A stretch of 7,524 nucleotides of DNA. It comes from an uncultured Anaerolineae bacterium (lineage in GTDB: Bacteria > Chloroflexota > Anaerolineae > Anaerolineales > Villigracilaceae). The notes under the pieces are model-generated. The model saw only the letters and a list, made by a program, of their open reading frames with translations. It ran no database searches and was not told the origin of the DNA. The position numbers were made by a program, and so were the translations under genes. Within the stretch, counting starts at the first letter, position 1; each line of letters opens with the position of its first letter. Positions 4,157-7,524 of this stretch are shown here, one piece after another. The stretch is from assembly GCA_903854805.1 (NCBI GenBank), contig CAINXK010000333.1, positions 1 to 7,524 of the forward strand, written 5' to 3'.

Positions 4157-6145
4157 TCAGGGTTTCAACCTGGATACCACCAGTTCAGCCACATCTTGCA
4201 CCAGAAGCGTGTCATTATCCGCCCTGGCAGCATCAGACATCATCGTCAGGCAGAAAGGACAGGCAACCGCGAGAGTATTGGCCCCGCTTGCCCTGGCTTC
4301 TGCAAAGCGCACCGTATTGACCCGGGAAGTACCCTGTTCTTCTTCCTTCCACATTTGCGCGCCACCCGCACCACAGCAGAAAGATAGGTTTGAATTACGA
4401 GGCATTTCCACCGTTGTCAGCCCGGCATTTTTTAATAATTCACGAGGTGCAGCGGTGATGCCATTGTGCCGGCCCAGGTAACAAGGATCATGAAATGTCA
4501 CCAATAAACTGTCAGCACTTTCTATGAGTTGAATTTTTCCGGCCCCCACAAGCTCGTTAATCAACTGGGTGTGGTGAATGATCTCGTAGTTTCCACCAAA
4601 AGCCGGATACTCATTTTTGATGGTATGCAGGCAGTGTGGGCAGGTAGTTACAATCCTCTTTGGCTTGAGTTCATTCAGTAACTCCACATTCCCAAGCGCC
4701 AACCCAAAGAAAATATCCTCACGCCCGGCTCGGCGGGCTGAATCTCCGGTACAAGATTCGTTTTTACCAAGCACTGCAAAGTTTACACCTGCGGCGTTTA
4801 ATATTTTTGCGAATGCCTGGGCTGTCTTTTGGGCGCGCGCATCAGTCGCCGGAGCGCAACCCACCCACCACAAAATATCTGGCTCCGAATTTTGTTCAAT
4901 CGTTGGCACATTTAAACCCTGCGCCCACTTCATGCGGTCAGCCTGCGGCACATTCCATGGATTCAGATTTCTTTCCATTCCCTTAAACGCATTTTCCAAT
5001 TGCTTGGGAAAGGCACTCTCCATCATCGCCAGGTTTCGGCGGATGTCAAGAATATCGCGCATGGGTTCGTTGCCAACCGGGCAGATATCAACGCATGCCC
5101 CACAGGATGTGCAAGCCCAAACCGCTTCCGCACTGATCAAATCGAGCAACGGTTTATCTGTACTGCCTCCATAATTGAAGTTGTAGCGTTTGTTGATTTC
5201 CAGTGCGGCCGGTGAAAGCACCTTACCAGTATTATAGGCTGGACAAACTTCCTGACATCGAAAACACATGATACAAGCATACGCATCAATAATTTGTTCA
5301 TAGCCCAGGTCACTGACCGTGGCCGCGCCAAATTGCTCGATAGACTGATCATCCAGATTAATGTAATTTAGTTGGCCGATGGATTTCCGCTCAGGCTTAA
5401 GCGCAAAATTAATCGGCGCAAAGAAAAGGTGCAAATGTTTGGAATAAGGGAAGTACGGCAGAAAGGCCACCACGGCACCAATCGACAGCCAGAACATCAG
5501 ATGTTCAGCCACTTCCAACGAGTTTGGATTTATCCCCAACCACAACTTTGCCAGCATTGAGATCGTTGGCTGCCATGGATCAAAGCCACTGTGTAGAGCC
5601 ACGTTGAACGATTCGCCTAGCAACCGCCCGGTATTATGTAGAAAAATAAAACCAGCTACAATTGCCGAATCTCGGTTAATCCCAGATCGGGCCAGTGGGT
5701 TCAGTAAAATTGTTTCTCGTGTGGAAAGAGTTTCCGGACGTATAACAAAACGCCTGAACGCCATTGCCACAATCCCAAGAAGAATTGCAAGATTGGCAAT
5801 ATCCGCCAAAAAACGGTAAAGATCCCCAATAATGCCAATGCTGTTGAGAAGTCGCCAACCGCTGTAAGCATAGATCAAGTCGCTCAGATTAATAAGCAGA
5901 AATGCAATAAAACCCCAACCGATGAAACCATGCAAAATGCTGGGCACAAGTCTAAAACGAAACACGGGCTGGAAGGTTAAGAATTTAACAAGCGCCCCAG
6001 CTGCCTTCATCACGACCAGACTCCAATCTGGATTGCCTTTGCCGCTGGAAATATTATTTATGATGCGCTTGACGCCATTCCAAGTGTAATATAACGAAAA
6101 ACCAACAGCAATTACGAACAGGATCTTTTCAACGAGCGTCAGCAT
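4157..6145 (-). CDS. Membrane Fe-S oxidoreductase: NarI-like cytochrome b, ferredoxin and CCG domains (ETF:menaquinone oxidoreductase type)
   Basis: The 662-residue membrane protein probably moves electrons between a soluble donor, in known relatives the electron transfer flavoprotein EtfAB, and menaquinone. The N-terminal third (1-245) has about five membrane segments (near 5-24, 70-90, 113-130, 160-176, 212-230). Histidines H72, H170, H215 and H237 stand in the places used for heme b ligation in the NarI-like part. Two [4Fe-4S] ferredoxin motifs follow: C291, C294, C297, C301 and C345, C348, C351, C355, each ending CP. The C-terminal half holds two CCG domains as in HdrD. The first has C430, C465, C502 and C505, with the ESCTGD form typical of this subfamily instead of CCG. 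The second has C555, C590-C591, C629 and C632. The ATG has GGAGG 4 nt upstream. No etfA/etfB is in the window. A generic HdrD-like or (S)-2-hydroxyacid oxidase subunit is less likely given the fused membrane part. Confidence 0.88.
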   Translation of the reverse strand: MLTLVEKILFVIAVGFSLYYTWNGVKRIINNISSGKGNPDWSLVVMKAAGALVKFLTFQPVFRFRLVPSILHGFIGWGFIAFLLINLSDLIYAYSGWRLLNSIGIIGDLYRFLADIANLAILLGIVAMAFRRFVIRPETLSTRETILLNPLARSGINRDSAIVAGFIFLHNTGRLLGESFNVALHSGFDPWQPTISMLAKLWLGINPNSLEVAEHLMFWLSIGAVVAFLPYFPYSKHLHLFFAPINFALKPERKSIGQLNYINLDDQSIEQFGAATVSDLGYEQIIDAYACIMCFRCQEVCPAYNTGKVLSPAALEINKRYNFNYGGSTDKPLLDLISAEAVWACTSCGACVDICPVGNEPMRDILDIRRNLAMMESAFPKQLENAFKGMERNLNPWNVPQADRMKWAQGLNVPTIEQNSEPDILWWVGCAPATDARAQKTAQAFAKILNAAGVNFAVLGKNESCTGDSARRAGREDIFFGLALGNVELLNELKPKRIVTTCPHCLHTIKNEYPAFGGNYEIIHHTQLINELVGAGKIQLIESADSLLVTFHDPCYLGRHNGITAAPRELLKNAGLTTVEMPRNSNLSFCCGAGGAQMWKEEEQGTSRVNTVRFAEARASGANTLAVACPFCLTMMSDAARADNDTLLVQDVAELVVSRLKP

Positions 6146-6270
6146 ATGGCCTCCATTGGTTTACCCAGACGTACCAGAGAACAAAGCAGCAATCTCCTGT
6201 TTTTACAGAAAATTGCCGCTTATCGGTTCGTAAAATATAATCATTTTCGAGTAGTTGATCTTAATCCTGA

Positions 6271-7215
6271 TCAGTCCGGGGCAATATTTGCCAGATTATA
6301 GAGTAAATCTGCTGTTAATTCTTCGTGGTGAAGCCGGACGTACTCCCACAGTTTCGTCTCTGCATGCGTAAAAACACGTGAGATATGGCGCACAAGAAAA
6401 ACCTTTTGGGTTATGTCAAAACCTTCCACAGCCACCTTCTTGACACGTCCCAACGCCAGGCTGCGCGAGGCCATTACCTCTGAAATAAAAGTAATTCCGA
6501 TCCCATTTTCAACGGCCATTTGCACTGCTTCAGCATCACCCAATTGCATAACAACATTCAAGTTTTCCGGATCAATACCATGGCGGCGCAAATTATCAAA
6601 CAACATTTCATAAGTACCAGAGTTGGTTTCCCGACTGATAAAAGGCTGCTCCAAAACATCAGCAGGTTTTACTTGATCGAGGTCTGCCCAAGGATGGTGC
6701 GCCGGTACAATCAGGATCACACGATCTTCAAGCAAGGGCTGGCATTCCAATTCACGATGCTCAATGACGCGACCAACCACTCCCAAATTCAGGGTTTGAT
6801 CCAGCAAGCCTTCGATCGCATCCTGCCGTCGCATTAAACTAACCCGAGTTCGCACATGTGGATAATCACGCTGAAATGAAGCCAGCAAATTCGGAATAAA
6901 ATACCGACCAGAAGTAGCTGCGCAACCGATTGTCAGATCACCAGCAACTTCTCCATTCACATTGACCAATGCGTCTTCCAATAACCGAGCCGAATTAAGC
7001 ACATCACGCGCCATCGGCAATATTGCCAGACCTGCTTCGCTCAACTGTACAGAACGCCCGTGCCGTACAAACAATTCAACTCGATATGTTCGCTCAATTG
7101 ACTGGATGTTTTGACTTACCGCCGATTGCGATAAATGCAGACGCTGAGCTGCGCGGCTAAAATTCAACTCTTCAGCTGCCGTAACAAAAACCTTTAGTTC
7201 AGGGACGTTAATCAT
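6271..7215 (-). CDS. LysR-family transcriptional regulator
   Basis: The 314-residue protein is a full-length LysR-type activator/repressor. Residues 1-65 form the winged helix-turn-helix (LKVFVTAAEELNFSRAAQRL, then HLSQSAVSQNIQSIE), followed by the linker helix. The effector-binding domain (about 90-300) has GDLTIGCAATSGRYFIP (92-108), the RETNSGTYEM stretch (195-204), which fits the REPGSGTR-type motif of the CysL/CbbR-like group, and GDAEAVQMAVENGIGITFIS (226-245). The inducer is unknown. I prefer the ATG at 7215 because it gives the usual short LysR N-terminus and has GGAAGGAG upstream. An ATG at 7236 would add seven residues but has no ribosome binding site. The gene is 125 bp upstream of the Fe-S oxidoreductase in the same direction, so it is not the usual divergent pair; its target is unproven. 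Confidence 0.93.
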   Translation of the reverse strand: MINVPELKVFVTAAEELNFSRAAQRLHLSQSAVSQNIQSIERTYRVELFVRHGRSVQLSEAGLAILPMARDVLNSARLLEDALVNVNGEVAGDLTIGCAATSGRYFIPNLLASFQRDYPHVRTRVSLMRRQDAIEGLLDQTLNLGVVGRVIEHRELECQPLLEDRVILIVPAHHPWADLDQVKPADVLEQPFISRETNSGTYEMLFDNLRRHGIDPENLNVVMQLGDAEAVQMAVENGIGITFISEVMASRSLALGRVKKVAVEGFDITQKVFLVRHISRVFTHAETKLWEYVRLHHEELTADLLYNLANIAPD

Positions 7216-7226
7216 GAAAACATATT

Positions 7227-7234
7227 CTCCTTCC
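7227..7234 (-). promoter_or_regulatory. Ribosome binding site deciding the LysR start
   Basis: GGAAGGAG on the - strand lies 11 nt before the ATG at 7215. The spacing is on the long side, but the competing ATG at 7236 overlaps this element and has only ATCGGG before it. Confidence 0.55.
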
Positions 7235-7268
7235 ATCCCGATCTATATATCAGAATAGATAATTTCAC

Positions 7269-7309
7269 TAACTATTAGCATAAGCGATAATGAACAATCT
7301 TAATAGTTA
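7269..7309. promoter_or_regulatory. 9-bp inverted repeat upstream of the LysR gene, candidate operator
   Basis: TAACTATTA (7269-7277) and TAATAGTTA (7301-7309) are exact inverse complements 23 bp apart, in the AT-rich leader 54-94 bp upstream of the LysR start. LysR regulators commonly bind dyads near their own promoter, so self-regulation is plausible. The spacing of about three helical turns centre to centre would put both half-sites on one face. No -35/-10 pair could be assigned reliably. Confidence 0.4.
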
Positions 7310-7340
7310 CGTTAATCACTATGCGACATGACCATTTGCT

Positions 7341-7380
7341 TAAAAATCAGGACTGGAGCGTACTCCAGTCCTGATTTTTA
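7341..7380 (-). terminator. Strong bidirectional-type terminator ending the right-edge gene
   Basis: An 18-bp perfect stem (7341-7358 with 7363-7380; core TCAGGACTGGAG) has a 4-nt loop. The outer part is AAAAA/TTTTT, so on either strand the GC stem is followed by a run of T. It lies downstream of the partial gene at the right edge on the - strand and just before the LysR promoter region, so it isolates the LysR unit. A terminator in both directions is possible in principle, but no + strand gene is nearby. Confidence 0.9.
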
Positions 7381-7404
7381 CATTTTAGTACCTTATGAAT
7401 TGGA

Positions 7405-7425
7405 TCCTTGCACAAAAAGCAAGGA
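7405..7425 (-). repeat. Small hairpin right after the right-edge stop codon
   Basis: TCCTTGC (7405-7411) pairs with GCAAGGA (7419-7425) around a 7-nt A-rich loop (T-rich in the - strand transcript). It starts 1 bp after the stop codon of the right-edge partial gene. It lacks a T tract after the stem. It is probably a 3'-end structure placed before the main terminator. Confidence 0.35.
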
Positions 7426-7426
7426 A

Positions 7427-7524
7427 TTAGGCATGCAAAGTAGCGGGTTGAGCGAGGGCAGGAATGATGACCACTTCGCGTAACTTCAACGTCATAGTGG
7501 TCCAATGACGCCCGAGTTCGGTCA
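7427..7524 (-). CDS. C-terminal end of an unrecognised gene, cut by window edge
   Basis: An open - strand frame runs in from the right edge and stops at TAA (7429-7427), giving 31 residues that end in PALAQPATLHA. The stretch TELGRHWTTMTLKLREVVII looks like real protein, with alternating hydrophobic residues and no low complexity. The stop is followed by a small hairpin and then a strong terminator in the right orientation. I do not recognise the family, and 31 residues are too few to assign one. Confidence 0.6.
   Translation of the reverse strand, partial: TELGRHWTTMTLKLREVVIIPALAQPATLHA

Noticed and set aside
4056..4481. 141-codon + strand open frame
   Set aside because: Most of it lies antisense to the well-supported C-terminal CCG domain of the Fe-S oxidoreductase, and its first part covers the 4070-4101 hairpin. 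The product is of no recognisable type.
4617..5174. 185-codon + strand open frame
   Set aside because: It is wholly antisense to the Fe-S oxidoreductase coding region, whose cysteine motifs are intact. It is a shadow with no family resemblance.
6520..6837. 105-codon + strand open frame inside the LysR gene
   Set aside because: It is antisense to the effector domain of a complete LysR protein, with no independent support.
1..7524. CRISPR arrays, insertion sequences, attachment sites, tRNA or rRNA genes
   Set aside because: No regularly spaced direct repeats, transposase-like proteins, tRNA cloverleaf or rRNA sequence was seen on either strand.

Overview
This is a stretch of bacterial chromosome with moderate GC content and densely packed genes. 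The combination of genes suggests an anaerobic member of the Chloroflexota, possibly Anaerolineae. They are a stand-alone ssb, a DUF3467 protein, a bacterial translin-like protein, a DNPH1-type N-hydrolase and a large membrane Fe-S oxidoreductase of the ETF:menaquinone oxidoreductase type. The lineage is inferred from gene content. There is no rRNA or other phylogenetic marker here to prove it.

Layout. At the left edge, on the + strand, are the last 357 codons of a dihydrolipoyl dehydrogenase (lpdA); its N-terminus lies outside the window. It ends at a clear rho-independent terminator (1091-1120). Every other gene is on the - strand. The lpdA side and the - strand block converge on a 225-bp gap (1075-1299) that is rich in inverted repeats.

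Read in the direction of transcription (right to left), the - strand holds the following. (i) The C-terminal 31 codons of an unrecognised gene at the right edge, followed by a strong hairpin with A/T flanks (7341-7380). (ii) A LysR-family regulator. (iii) A 662-residue membrane protein combining a NarI-like cytochrome b part, two [4Fe-4S] ferredoxin motifs and two CCG (HdrD-like) domains. (iv) A compact group: ssb, then after a long hairpin DUF3467, translin-like, a membrane protein with a PH-like domain, and a DNPH1-like deoxynucleotide N-hydrolase. From DUF3467 to the membrane protein the genes lie 0 and 2 bp apart and are almost certainly co-transcribed and translationally coupled. The DNPH1 gene follows after 42 bp and starts with TTG.

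How they may work together. The LysR regulator lies directly upstream of the Fe-S oxidoreductase in the same orientation, but the window does not show that it controls it. The ssb-to-DNPH1 group mixes single-stranded DNA binding, a candidate RNase-family protein (translin/Trax superfamily) and a nucleotide-pool sanitising enzyme. This makes it a candidate nucleic-acid or nucleotide housekeeping operon, and it is the most interesting part of the window. No CRISPR array, insertion sequence, tRNA or rRNA was seen.
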